Positions 25,405 through 34,905 of a stretch of 64,000 nt of DNA are shown piece after piece. Source of the DNA: an uncultured Lachnospiraceae bacterium. Its GTDB lineage: Bacteria > Bacillota > Clostridia > Lachnospirales > Lachnospiraceae. Where the stretch lies: assembly GCA_947644545.1 (NCBI GenBank), contig CANRZW010000001.1, forward strand, positions 124,001 to 188,000. The letters run 5' to 3'. The notes under the pieces are model-generated. The model was not told the DNA's origin, made no database searches, and saw only the letters and a list, made by a program, of their open reading frames with translations. Every line of letters begins with the position of its first letter. Within the stretch, counting starts at the first letter, position 1. The translations under genes and the position numbers were made by a program.

Positions 25405-27327
25405 TTACATCTGCTTAGTCTGCACCAAAAACAGATCCGCATCAAAAGCATTCAATGTCACGGTATCGCAAACCTGCATATCATGCAGTACCAGCTGTCC
25501 TTCTCCAGGCAATGTAATCTGCAGCGGCTTATCCGTAGTATTTACGAAATAGTACTGCCCTTCGGCAATCTCTCTGACCTGAATGCCTTCCGGCACTGTC
25601 ATTACCGCAGTCAGACCCAGCTCTCCTTCCAGACGCCGTATCACTTCGGTCATTACAACATGATCCATCTGGCCGGAAGTATAGAAAGCCTTTCCTTTAC
25701 CGTATTGATTGCAGGAAACCAGACATGCCCCTGTCTGCGGATCCGTCTCAAACGCCATAGCCTCTCTCTGCTCGATCTCCTCATAATACTGTCCGTCGCC
25801 CGGCCTCTCATATCCTCCGATCCGAATGCCGAACACATCCGCCAGCCTGCCCGGACGTGTGCATGCAAAAGCCTGCGAATGTTCATCCAGCGTAGCGGAA
25901 TAAGCCGTCATGATCACGTAACCGCCCTTCTGTACAAACTGTCTGATATAGTCAGCTTCCTCCTGCGTCATCACCAGATAAGACGGCAGTATGATCAACT
26001 TATAGTCATGTTTGACCCGCTTTAAGTTGATGATATTGTAATCCCTGTTCAACTGATAAAAGGTCCGCGAAATCTCCCGCATACATGTTTTATAATCCTG
26101 CTTAAACTGTATATTATTGGGATACTGTATCACCCAGTCAGCATCATAACTGTGTGCAACGCCGATCTCCGGCACCGGGTTATAAGGAAACGCATATTGT
26201 TCCAGTTTCTTAAACTCTCCTGCCACCTGCACATAAGTGTCAAAATTCACATTGGGCAGCCCGTCATGCTCTAACAGGCCGACGACAAACTGTTCCTCAC
26301 CTGCCAGCATCGTCCGCCATGTCCAGCCCAGGATCATCTGATTCCTGCACAACAGGCTGTACAACATCATCATCCTCAAAACACCAGGGCGGCCATGATG
26401 AATCCCGAAACCGCCGGTCTGGTATTCAATGCACCACATAGGCCTGTCCGTTTCCGCGATCCTGTGCTGCATTTCCGTATTCACATAACGAATATTCTCA
26501 ATGTCATAATAATTGAAATAATAGCCGACACCCGGATACTCCACGAAACCTTCATAGTACTTCATATAATCAAAGCCCATGGAAGGATTTTCCGCATAGT
26601 GATTGGAGGTCGTCGGCTTCTCCTGCGCATTCTCTTTTACCGTCTTCTGCAAGGCCGTTATAAACTCTCCCACACCGTCGGAAAAGAATCTTCTCATATC
26701 CAGCCACGCCTCCGGGGAACCTGCTTCCTCCTCGGTCTCCGGAAAGCCCACCTGCTCAAAACTAAGCAGCCTCCTGCACCAGCGCTGGGTCGCCCATGCC
26801 TGGTTCAGCCTCTCTATGGTGCCGTACTTTTTCCGAAGCCAATCGATGAACCTGGCCCGGGATTCCGCCGAATGGGATCTATGACACCACCCCAGCTCAT
26901 TGCACAATCCGAATGCAAACAGCGCCGGGTGATCTTTGTACCGATTGACCAGCGTCTTCGCAAAGCGCAGCGCATAATGTTGATACCCCGGATCGGACAC
27001 GTCTTCCATATAGCGTCTCACCGGATACTGATAGTCGCCGTTGATCCCGCCGATGTTACATCCTTTGCAAAGACAGTGTACCCACATCGGCGCCGGATGC
27101 ATGGAGATATCCAGAACCACTCCGATACCCGCATCGGCAAACAGTCCCATCACCTCGTCAAACCATTCAAAGGTGTATACGCCATTATCCGGTTCAAAGC
27201 TGTCCCAGCACAGATGCCCCAGGCGCACAGTGGTAAATCCTGCCTTCTTCATCATCTCCACATCGATTGGCCAACGTTCCCGCGGCCAGTCATGCGGGTG
27301 GTAATTTGCTCCAATATACAGACTCAT
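25405..27327 (-). CDS. glycoside hydrolase family 42-type beta-galactosidase
   Basis: A 640-residue enzyme. The opening GANYHPHDWPRERWPIDVEM and TVRLGHLCWDSFEP are typical of GH42. Catalytic acid/base Glu144 lies in CNELGW and the nucleophile Glu301 in WCIEYQTGG. The glutamine-amidotransferase-like trimerisation domain follows (GVAHSYDAD, IILPSYLVMTQEEADYIRQF). The cysteines in HCLCKGCNIGG near 85-91 could be a zinc-site variant. No signal peptide is seen. It lies between the transporter permease and GH3 genes in a single operon, and probably removes beta-galactosyl (or related) units from the imported sugar. AAAGGATGGGATAG lies upstream. Confidence 0.92.
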   Translation of the reverse strand: MSLYIGANYHPHDWPRERWPIDVEMMKKAGFTTVRLGHLCWDSFEPDNGVYTFEWFDEVMGLFADAGIGVVLDISMHPAPMWVHCLCKGCNIGGINGDYQYPVRRYMEDVSDPGYQHYALRFAKTLVNRYKDHPALFAFGLCNELGWCHRSHSAESRARFIDWLRKKYGTIERLNQAWATQRWCRRLLSFEQVGFPETEEEAGSPEAWLDMRRFFSDGVGEFITALQKTVKENAQEKPTTSNHYAENPSMGFDYMKYYEGFVEYPGVGYYFNYYDIENIRYVNTEMQHRIAETDRPMWCIEYQTGGFGIHHGRPGVLRMMMLYSLLCRNQMILGWTWRTMLAGEEQFVVGLLEHDGLPNVNFDTYVQVAGEFKKLEQYAFPYNPVPEIGVAHSYDADWVIQYPNNIQFKQDYKTCMREISRTFYQLNRDYNIINLKRVKHDYKLIILPSYLVMTQEEADYIRQFVQKGGYVIMTAYSATLDEHSQAFACTRPGRLADVFGIRIGGYERPGDGQYYEEIEQREAMAFETDPQTGACLVSCNQYGKGKAFYTSGQMDHVVMTEVIRRLEGELGLTAVMTVPEGIQVREIAEGQYYFVNTTDKPLQITLPGEGQLVLHDMQVCDTVTLNAFDADLFLVQTKQM

Positions 27328-27395
27328 GGACTATCCCATCCTTTCTCTCTTTTTATCCTAATCCCATGCATATCGCAGGCCTGCCTGCGATACTG

Positions 27396-28286
27396 CTATT
27401 CTTTCACGGCGCCCAGCGCGATCCCTCTGACAAAGTATTTCTGGACAAAAGGATAGATGACCAGGATCGGCAGCATTCCGACGACTGCGATGGCCATTCG
27501 CACCGTGGCGGCCGGCAGCGATCCGGCAAGCGTTGTCGATTTCTGTACGGCGGAGGAATTCTTGGTCAGATATTCTATATTCCGCAGCATATTATTCAGG
27601 ATCTGCTGTACACTGTACAGCTCCGGCTTCGTAACATAGTATAACCCATTCTGCCAGTCGTTCCAATACGCCAGTCCGATAAACAGCCCGATCGTCACGA
27701 TAATCGGCTTGCTGACCGGCACCACCACTCGGACCAATGTCTGCATCTCCGTCGCTCCGTCTATCCTTGCGGCCTCAACCAGCGACGCCGGCACGTTATT
27801 GTTGAAATAGCTCCGGATCAATAGCACATTGAACGCATTCATCAACAATGCCGGAAGAATCAGGGCAAATATCGTATTCTTCATATGTAAATATCTCGTA
27901 TACATGATATACGTCGGGACCAGCCCGCCGTTAAACAACATGGTAAACAGAATATACAGGGAAAAGAACCTTTTTCCCGGGAAATAGGGTTTGGAGAGCG
28001 CATAGGCATACATAACGGAGATGATCAGTCCCACGGAAGTGCCCACGAAGGTGACCGCTATGGTAATGAAATACGCCGAAAAGATCTGCGCTTTCTCCTG
28101 CCAGATATACCCATAGGCGCTCAGGCTTAATTGATGCGGAAAAAAGGAATATCCCCGCAAAATGATCTCACTATTATCCGTAAATGACGCCACAAACAGT
28201 AACAACAACGGCAGCAGAATCAGAACGGAAAATGCTGCCATAACTACATTGAATAAAATCTGATAACTCAATTCTTTTTTTCTCAT
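27396..28286 (-). CDS. carbohydrate ABC transporter permease (LplC/YtcP type)
   Basis: A 296-residue permease with six helices. YQILFNVVMAAFSVLILLP at the start, the coupling motif VEAARIDGATEMQTLVRVVV, and the ending YFVRGIALGAVKE are those of LplC-type permeases that work with large binding lipoproteins. GAGGGATTAATA precedes the ATG. It follows the partner permease by 31 bases. No ATPase gene is in the cluster, so a shared multi-sugar ATPase encoded elsewhere must energise it, as in other systems of this class. Confidence 0.92.
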   Translation of the reverse strand: MRKKELSYQILFNVVMAAFSVLILLPLLLLFVASFTDNSEIILRGYSFFPHQLSLSAYGYIWQEKAQIFSAYFITIAVTFVGTSVGLIISVMYAYALSKPYFPGKRFFSLYILFTMLFNGGLVPTYIMYTRYLHMKNTIFALILPALLMNAFNVLLIRSYFNNNVPASLVEAARIDGATEMQTLVRVVVPVSKPIIVTIGLFIGLAYWNDWQNGLYYVTKPELYSVQQILNNMLRNIEYLTKNSSAVQKSTTLAGSLPAATVRMAIAVVGMLPILVIYPFVQKYFVRGIALGAVKE

Positions 28287-28317
28287 TATTAATCCCTCAT
28301 GTCAGAGCAAACCAGTA

Positions 28318-29232
28318 CTAGAATAAGGCATTTTCTTTGCTCAGTTTATTGGTAATCCAGTTTGCCGCTATCACCAGAAGGAAACCGATCACGGACTGGT
28401 ACACTCCGGCTGCGGAGGACATGGAAATATCCCCCAGTGCAATCAAGCCTCTGTACACATAAGTGTCTATCGTATTGGTCACATCGATCAGCGCACCTGA
28501 ATTCATCGGCACCTGATAAAATAATCCGAAATCGGAATAGAAGACACGACCGATACTCAACAGCAGCATCGTGATCACAGTCGGTTTGATCAATGGCAGC
28601 GTGATATATCTGATCTCCTGCATTTTACCGATGCCGTCTACCGCCGCCGCCTCATATAAGGACCGGTCGATCCCAAGAATGGAGGCCAGATAGATGACTG
28701 CTCCATATCCTACGCCCTTCCATGCATTTACAAGCGTCAGTATCACCGGCCAGTATTTCGGCTCCGAATACCAGGACACAGGTTCCAGCCCCAGACTGTG
28801 CCTGATCCCGTTCAACAACCCCGTATCGCCTGCCAGAAAAGCGTAAGCCAGATAACTTACAATGACCATGGATACCATATAGGGCAGCAATATGATCGTC
28901 TGATAAGTCTTGACGGCTTTCTTACTGTGGATCTCGCTGAGAAGCACCGCAAACAACACTGCCACGACCAGATTGACGATAATGAACACCGTGTTATAAC
29001 CGATCGTATTTCTGGTGATCCTCCACGCATCCGGCGTGCGGAACAGGAATTCAAAGTTCTTAAAACCTGTCCACTCGCTGCGCAGTATCCCGACACTGAA
29101 ATCAAGGTTCTTAAAGGCGATGATCAGACCCGCCATGGGAATATAATTATTGACCAGTAAATACAAAAAACCCGGCAGCAGCATGAAGTAAACCGGTAAA
29201 TATCTCTTTATCTTAACCTTCTTGTTTTTCAT
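28318..29232 (-). CDS. carbohydrate ABC transporter permease (LplB type)
   Basis: A 304-residue permease. KRYLPVYFMLLPGFLYLLVNNYIPM, GFKNFEFLFRTPD, the coupling loop YEAAAVDGIGKMQEIRYITL and the GYQ-rich end match LplB-type proteins. I start it at ATG 29232, eight bases after AAGGG; a reading to 29316 adds an implausible 28-residue leader that overlaps the spacer after the binding-protein gene. It forms a heterodimer with the next permease. It lies between the binding lipoprotein and LplC-type permease genes. Confidence 0.9.
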   Translation of the reverse strand: MKNKKVKIKRYLPVYFMLLPGFLYLLVNNYIPMAGLIIAFKNLDFSVGILRSEWTGFKNFEFLFRTPDAWRITRNTIGYNTVFIIVNLVVAVLFAVLLSEIHSKKAVKTYQTIILLPYMVSMVIVSYLAYAFLAGDTGLLNGIRHSLGLEPVSWYSEPKYWPVILTLVNAWKGVGYGAVIYLASILGIDRSLYEAAAVDGIGKMQEIRYITLPLIKPTVITMLLLSIGRVFYSDFGLFYQVPMNSGALIDVTNTIDTYVYRGLIALGDISMSSAAGVYQSVIGFLLVIAANWITNKLSKENALF

Positions 29233-29294
29233 TAGATAACCCTTCCCTGGCAGGAAATGCTTTGCAGATGCAAAACATTTCCTGTTGATTCCTA

Positions 29295-30887
29295 TCAGCC
29301 GTTCTCCTCCATCCATGCCTGGATCTGTGTCTTCGCTTCCGCAATCACATCGTTAATCCCGGCAGCTTCAAGCTCTTCCACGAATTTGGCCACGGATTCT
29401 TCCGGATCCGCATACCCACAACCAATAGTTGCGCCATATTTACTGATAACATTCTGGATTGCCGTCACCTGTGTTTTCACGTTTTGAGGATCAAAGGTAA
29501 ATCCGAAAATACAGGATTTGACAGAGTTTTCATTTAATTCCCGATACTGTTCCCAGATATCCGGATCATCAGTCTCCCACACATAACCAAGCTCTCCGTT
29601 TCCTACTAACCATGTCTCATTGTTCCAGCCTACATTGGAAGAATCAACGCCTTCCGGATATCCAATAATATTTCTCTCTGCATCCTTGATCTCATAGTCC
29701 TTTCCTTCAATGCCGTAGGAGATCAGATTAACGATATCCGGATCCGTATACATGAGATCCAACAGTTTAACGGCCTTCTCAGGCGTCGAACATGCCGTCG
29801 GCACCATATACTGTGCAAAATCAACGGAAGAGGTATTCAGCACCGCTCTGTCAATCGGCATGGTCGTCACATCCACTCCGGCATTTTTAGCTTCCTGCGT
29901 TTTGGTTCCCGGATGAATACCGCCGCAGAATGCGAAAGAGTTTCCTGCTGCGAGCAGTTCCTGCCGCGCCTCCGGGATCGTACTCGCGTCTGCGATCACA
30001 TATCCCTTCTGGTTCCAGTCATAGGCACGTTTGGCAACCTCCTCCATATATTCCGGTGTTGCATAGATATTGACCACATCCAAAGGATCACCCTCGGCAT
30101 ATACCCCAACCCCGTCTATGATTTTCGATATGCTGGCATTGCTCCAGGCTCCGGAAAGAATCATATTCGTATCAACCGGTACCAGGCAGTTCATTTCCGG
30201 ATGAGCCTCATGCACTTTGGCAAGCATGGCATCTACGTCTTCCCAGGACTGAATACTCTCCGGATCGATGGAAAGTTCATTCAGGACGGAAGTCATACCA
30301 GTGATTCCATGCCTGGACGCATATTCATGGAAGGTAGGAACCCCGTAAAGTCTTCCGCCGATCTTACACGCATCAAAATAGGTTCCCATCTCCTCCGTCA
30401 GTCCCGGCGCATAGACCGGCAGCAGATCCGTGATATCCAACACCTGATGGCTCATCGCATAGTTTCTGGAACTGTCAAAGGTAAAGACCAGTGAATAATC
30501 CTCTCCTGAGGACAGGATCAGATTCTTCTGTTCCTGAAATACACCCCACTCCAGAAATTCAAACTCAATCTGCGCATCCATATAGGGTGCAATAATCTCG
30601 TTGATCGCCGCTTCTACTTCCCCTTTGCTCCCCGGTGAAGCCGTGCCGCCCGGGCAGACTACTTTCAGTGTCACCATGTTGCCGTCCTTAAGCACACTGT
30701 CCGTCTCGGATGCCGCATCCGACTCCGTAGCCGCATCCACACCGGCATCTGTTCCTTGCCCGGAATCTGTCTGCTCCGCCGCCGGTTCCGTATCCGCCGC
30801 TGTCCCTGTGTCCCCAGTGCTTCCGCAGCCTGCGAGAGTACCGATTATAAGGGTCATCCCTAACATCATTGCCAGTTTCTTTTTCAT
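29295..30887 (-). CDS. carbohydrate-binding extracellular lipoprotein (LplA type)
   Basis: About 530 residues. The signal peptide MKKKLAMMLGMTLIIGTLAGC ends in a lipobox cysteine and is followed by a low-complexity Thr/Ala/Asp/Glu tether of about 50 residues. The mature part resembles large family-1 solute-binding proteins (FTFDSSRNYAMSHQVLDITD, YGVPTFHEYA, ACSTPEKAVKLLDLMYTDPD, YADPEESVAKFVEELEAAGI). ATG 30887 is chosen from AAAGGAGGAAAGGTTG upstream. It captures the sugar for the two permeases encoded downstream. The ligand is probably a beta-linked oligosaccharide, judged by the GH42 and GH3 genes in the same operon. Confidence 0.93.
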   Translation of the reverse strand: MKKKLAMMLGMTLIIGTLAGCGSTGDTGTAADTEPAAEQTDSGQGTDAGVDAATESDAASETDSVLKDGNMVTLKVVCPGGTASPGSKGEVEAAINEIIAPYMDAQIEFEFLEWGVFQEQKNLILSSGEDYSLVFTFDSSRNYAMSHQVLDITDLLPVYAPGLTEEMGTYFDACKIGGRLYGVPTFHEYASRHGITGMTSVLNELSIDPESIQSWEDVDAMLAKVHEAHPEMNCLVPVDTNMILSGAWSNASISKIIDGVGVYAEGDPLDVVNIYATPEYMEEVAKRAYDWNQKGYVIADASTIPEARQELLAAGNSFAFCGGIHPGTKTQEAKNAGVDVTTMPIDRAVLNTSSVDFAQYMVPTACSTPEKAVKLLDLMYTDPDIVNLISYGIEGKDYEIKDAERNIIGYPEGVDSSNVGWNNETWLVGNGELGYVWETDDPDIWEQYRELNENSVKSCIFGFTFDPQNVKTQVTAIQNVISKYGATIGCGYADPEESVAKFVEELEAAGINDVIAEAKTQIQAWMEENG

Positions 30888-31127
30888 CAACCTTTCCTCC
30901 TTTATCTTTCCTTCTGACTGCCGCATTCCCTGCGATATATCTATAGTATCGAAGTTGATTCCTTGTTCCTATCAAAATACAAGCGTATTTTATAACAAAA
31001 CCGACATAATCTGTTTTAAACACTTTTATTATTGACATTTTGCCTGCGCATATGGGAATATTTCTATAGCATCCGTGGAAGACAGCCAGGATCAATCTGC
31101 TTTTCTACGCTATAAAGGAGCTCTTTC

Positions 31128-32816
31128 ATGTTTAAACTATTTCGGACAAAACAACTGAATACTCCTACCCAGGGCCTTTTTCTTATGATTACCATTACCA
31201 TCTTTGTTTTAGTCAGCACGGAGGTGATCAGCAGTGTACATATCAACAGGCTGCGGAAAACGACTCTCCATAATTACTCCAGTTCCATAGCGTCCACGCT
31301 CTCTTTCTGGGACAACCGGCTCGATGTCATCAGCAACTCCCTGCTGCAGATCGCAAATGTCAGCAGCGGGGCCTATTTCTATGTATGCAACGCAAAGGAC
31401 ACTCTGACAACAGAGCTCAGCAAATCCGAGCTGTACAGTCAGCTCAATTACTACTCCACAAGCCAGCAGCAGGCATTCCATTTCTTTGCCTACTTTCCTT
31501 CCCGAAACGGTCTGTTGATCGAATCCAAGAATTATATTTCGCAGCGAGCAGAACGGGAAAGCGTAAAATCAGACATTCTCTCTCTGCTTTCGCAGGATCG
31601 TGCTGCCTCCAAAAGCGGTTGGACATTATTATTAAATGAACATCAACCGTTCCTGCTCAACTACTATCTGATCGACAACAATTATATAGGCGCCTATATC
31701 CCTCTTGGCAGCCTTTTTTCCGATGTGACACAGGCGGACTCCCTGCCTATGACGATCCAGCTGTTGGACGAGCAGCAGCAGGTCATCTGTCAGTCTGCGC
31801 CTGCTGATTCGTCAACGCTCCGGAATACTGCCTCTTTTGATCATTCCATGAATTGCGTTGATTATACTTTCCGCATCCATTTGCCAAACAGCCTGTTCCT
31901 GTCAGAGACTTACTCTGCGATCGCGCTGACCGTAATCATTCTGATCGTCGGTCTCTTCCTGCTATCCGTCAACCTGAAGTATCACGTACATCATGTCTTA
32001 AAACCTTTGGATACCTTAAAAAGCGGTATGCAGGAATTCAGCAGCGGCAACACCGAGATCCGTCTGGATTCTTCCGAAACTTATAATGACCGGGAAATTT
32101 CATCTCTATACCACGTATTCAACAATATGGTAGAGCAGATTACTTCCCTGAAAATCCAGGTCTATGAATCTACGCTCGAAAAGGAACGGATCCACAACAA
32201 TTTCATGATCACGCAGATACAGCCGCATTTTTACGCGAACATTCTGCATCTGATCTTTTCTCTGGCTCAGATCAGGGATTTCGACAGCATACAGAAGCTC
32301 TCCTATTCGGCAGGCTCTTATTTCAGATATCTTCTGGGAGAAAAGGGCACTTTCGTCAAATTATCGGATGAAATCAATTGTGTCAGAAGCTATATGGAGA
32401 TTCAAAAGCTCAGATATAAAGAAGCACTGCAATTCGATTTTGTTTCCTCTGACGGCGGGAGCGAAGATCAGATTGTCATTCCCATGATCCTGCAGGCATT
32501 TATCGGTAACAGCATCAAACACAACATAACGCTGGTCCCTGTTCTGACTGTCACGCTAAAGATCGAACAGGATGCCCGGAATCTATTGTTTTCCATTCAT
32601 GACAATGGCCTCGGTTTCACCCCTGAAATCCTGGCCAGAATCAATAAGAATGAAGATATCAGTGTAAACGGCCATCATATCGGAATCCAGAACATCAAAG
32701 AACGGATCAAACTGTTTTACGACGGAGACGGCTCCGTACAGATTGAAAGCGAGCCCGGAAACACACTGGTGAAGATCAGACTGCCAATCATAAAGAAGGA
32801 GGATTTTGTACCATGA
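31128..32816 (+). CDS. sensor histidine kinase (YesM/LytS-like)
   Basis: A 562-residue membrane kinase. Helix 1 lies at about residues 17-36 and helix 2 at about 262-282, enclosing a 225-residue extracellular sensor. A HAMP segment follows (LKPLDTLKSGMQEFSSGNTE), then the His_kinase domain with phospho-acceptor His367 in TQIQPHFYANIL (QxxPHFxxN type) and an ATPase domain with HDNGLGFTPE. Its gene overlaps the response-regulator gene by 4 bases (ATGA), so the two are translationally coupled. It is divergent from the sugar-transport operon and probably senses the sugar or its loaded binding protein. AAAGGAG precedes the ATG. Confidence 0.92.
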   Translation: MFKLFRTKQLNTPTQGLFLMITITIFVLVSTEVISSVHINRLRKTTLHNYSSSIASTLSFWDNRLDVISNSLLQIANVSSGAYFYVCNAKDTLTTELSKSELYSQLNYYSTSQQQAFHFFAYFPSRNGLLIESKNYISQRAERESVKSDILSLLSQDRAASKSGWTLLLNEHQPFLLNYYLIDNNYIGAYIPLGSLFSDVTQADSLPMTIQLLDEQQQVICQSAPADSSTLRNTASFDHSMNCVDYTFRIHLPNSLFLSETYSAIALTVIILIVGLFLLSVNLKYHVHHVLKPLDTLKSGMQEFSSGNTEIRLDSSETYNDREISSLYHVFNNMVEQITSLKIQVYESTLEKERIHNNFMITQIQPHFYANILHLIFSLAQIRDFDSIQKLSYSAGSYFRYLLGEKGTFVKLSDEINCVRSYMEIQKLRYKEALQFDFVSSDGGSEDQIVIPMILQAFIGNSIKHNITLVPVLTVTLKIEQDARNLLFSIHDNGLGFTPEILARINKNEDISVNGHHIGIQNIKERIKLFYDGDGSVQIESEPGNTLVKIRLPIIKKEDFVP

Positions 32817-33604
32817 ATATTATGATCGTTGATGATGAGATTGCCACGCTGGAAATCCTCAGCGCCTCTATCGACTGGAGCCTCCTGGGGATCCATCAGG
32901 TGTTTACTGCCAGAAACGCGATGGAAGCAAAAGCCCTTCTGGCAAAAGATTCGATTGCTATCACTGTCTGTGATATTGAAATGCCAAGGGAAAGCGGCCT
33001 CGAACTGATCTCCTGGATCAAGGATCTCTACCCGGAGATCGTCAATATCATTCTGACCGGACATCAGGATTTCAACTACGCCAGAGATGCCGTCTCGCTC
33101 GGCGTCTATGCCTACCTGTTAAAACCGATCCTGTTCGCCGAACTGGAGGCAACCGTAAAGGCCGCGATCGAGAAGATCCATTCCGAGCAGACACCCGAGT
33201 GCAGAAAAAAGAAAGAACAGCTCTATTCCATTGATACGGAGAAGGAGCTGTCCCTAAAAGGATACCTTGCTGAAATTCGTAACTATATCAATTCTCACTA
33301 TGGCGAGGACATTACCCGCGCCAATATTGAGTCTCTGGTACATCTGAACGTGGATCATGTCAACCGTGAGTTTAAGCGGGAAACCGGGTTCTCTCTGATG
33401 GAGTATACGCAGTACTACCGCATCTATATGGGCAAAAAGATGCTGTCTGAGAACAAACTGACTATCGGAGAAATAGGGACCTTATGCGGCTATAACTCGC
33501 AGTCCTACTTCAGCGAGGTCTTTAAAAAGTGTACCGGTATGACGCCCAATGAATATCGCAAAAATAACACGGCCCATGTCAGTCAGCCTGACAACAGTCA
33601 CTGA
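32813..33604 (+). CDS. AraC-type response regulator (YesN-like)
   Basis: A 263-residue regulator. The receiver domain covers residues 1-120 with VDDE at 6-9 and phospho-acceptor Asp54 in VCDIEMPRESGLEL. A C-terminal AraC double helix-turn-helix covers about 165-260 (LVHLNVDHVNREFKRETGFS, GTLCGYNSQSYFSEVFKKCT, GMTPNEYRK). It lacks the long central domain of many YesN proteins. GGAGG lies 10 bases before the ATG, inside the kinase gene. Its expected target is the divergent sugar operon starting at 30887. Only a short (about 200-base) divergent intergenic region is available for binding. Confidence 0.92.
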   Translation: MNIMIVDDEIATLEILSASIDWSLLGIHQVFTARNAMEAKALLAKDSIAITVCDIEMPRESGLELISWIKDLYPEIVNIILTGHQDFNYARDAVSLGVYAYLLKPILFAELEATVKAAIEKIHSEQTPECRKKKEQLYSIDTEKELSLKGYLAEIRNYINSHYGEDITRANIESLVHLNVDHVNREFKRETGFSLMEYTQYYRIYMGKKMLSENKLTIGEIGTLCGYNSQSYFSEVFKKCTGMTPNEYRKNNTAHVSQPDNSH

Positions 33605-33611
33605 TGCTGCC

Positions 33612-34793
33612 CTACTTCTTAATCCCCTTTGCTCCGGTCAGATTCGCACTCTGCAGGATATTACTGTCGAAAGAGGTCATCACAGTCTTCTCCTCCCGCT
33701 CTCTCTTGAGCGCCAGGCTGACCATATCATCCAACAGCTCGGCATAGGGCTTGTCAAGCGCTTCCCACAGGTAGAATGCCAACGAACCCGGGATCGGGTT
33801 AATCTCATTGACATATACCTGATCCGTATCCTTGTCAATCATGAAATCGATTCGGGATACCCCGTTACAGTTTAAGACCTGGAAAGTTTTCACCGCCATC
33901 TGCCTGATCTCTTCCCGCTTCTCCGGTGTCAGGTCAGCCGGCAGCTCCCGTCTGGCCGTTCGCATCCCTTCCGAACCGCCCTTTCCTCCTGCCACGTACT
34001 TATCCTCATAGCTTAGGATCTCGTCACTGGAGATAGGCTCCTCACACTCAGACGCCTGCGCTTCCTCGTAATCGCCCAATACCGCACAGTTGATCTCCCG
34101 CAGGTTCGTAATCGCACGCTCGATCAGCACTCTTGGACCGAAGGTAAAGGCATACTCCAGCGCTTCCCGCAATTCTTCCTGATTCCTCGCTACCTTAATC
34201 CCCACACTGGAACCAAGATTGACCGGCTTGATGATGACCGGGTAAGCAATCCTGTTCTCTACCTTGCCATAGGCTGCCGCTTCGTCATGCTCGTATTCCT
34301 TCACGTGCAGAGTCACACAGTCCAGTACCGGAACATCGTTATTCATCAGCACCGTCTTCATCACATATTTGTCCATCGTCACCGCAGAAGCCGCCACATC
34401 ACATCCCACGAAAGGAATATTATAGTGCCGCAAAAATCCCTGCAAAGATCCGTCCTCCACATTCGCACCATGCACCACCGGGAAGGCCACGTCAATCTGT
34501 GCCACCACAGAATTGCCCATCTTCTTCACCGGATAACGGATCAACTGCACTTGTCCCTGCTCACACATCATAAAAACCCGGATGCTCTTCTGCAGCAGGA
34601 CCGGAATATTTCTGTAGTTCGCAATGTCGGCAATCGCCTCACCTGTATAGAGCTCGTTATCCTTCGTGATATAGACGGGAATCGGCTCATATTTCTCCCT
34701 GTTAAAGGAATTGTATGCCTGCAGGCCGGAGATAACCGACACTTCATGCTCCACACTCTTACCGCCAAAAAATACGCCTACTCGAATCTTCAT
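33612..34793 (-). CDS. ddl: D-alanine--D-alanine ligase family protein
   Basis: An ATP-grasp enzyme of 393 residues that makes D-Ala-D-Ala for peptidoglycan. FGGKSVEHEVSVISG opens it. HGANVEDGSLQGFLRHYNIP, VIIKPVNLGSSVGIKV, SYEDKYVAGG and VNEINPIPGSLAFYLWE are the substrate and metal motifs. The Tyr in the YEDKY segment suggests D-Ala rather than D-lactate as second substrate, by analogy with Ddl enzymes. About 25 residues at the C-terminus after ALKRE extend beyond the usual end. It lies 112 bases after the membrane-anchored Mur ligase on the same strand. Confidence 0.92.
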   Translation of the reverse strand: MKIRVGVFFGGKSVEHEVSVISGLQAYNSFNREKYEPIPVYITKDNELYTGEAIADIANYRNIPVLLQKSIRVFMMCEQGQVQLIRYPVKKMGNSVVAQIDVAFPVVHGANVEDGSLQGFLRHYNIPFVGCDVAASAVTMDKYVMKTVLMNNDVPVLDCVTLHVKEYEHDEAAAYGKVENRIAYPVIIKPVNLGSSVGIKVARNQEELREALEYAFTFGPRVLIERAITNLREINCAVLGDYEEAQASECEEPISSDEILSYEDKYVAGGKGGSEGMRTARRELPADLTPEKREEIRQMAVKTFQVLNCNGVSRIDFMIDKDTDQVYVNEINPIPGSLAFYLWEALDKPYAELLDDMVSLALKREREEKTVMTSFDSNILQSANLTGAKGIKK

Positions 34794-34905
34794 ACTATCG
34801 AACCATGCCTTTCTATATTTGAATCCGCCCGATTGTAACCGCCAGGTCTCTGGCTTCGCAGGTTACGAAACAGACGTCGGATCCTTCACCGATTCTATTT
34901 GTTTC

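Noticed and set aside
31032-31060. TTGACA upstream of the sensor kinase
   Set aside because: The -10 at 17-18 bp (GGAATA/GAATAT) is too poor to call a promoter.
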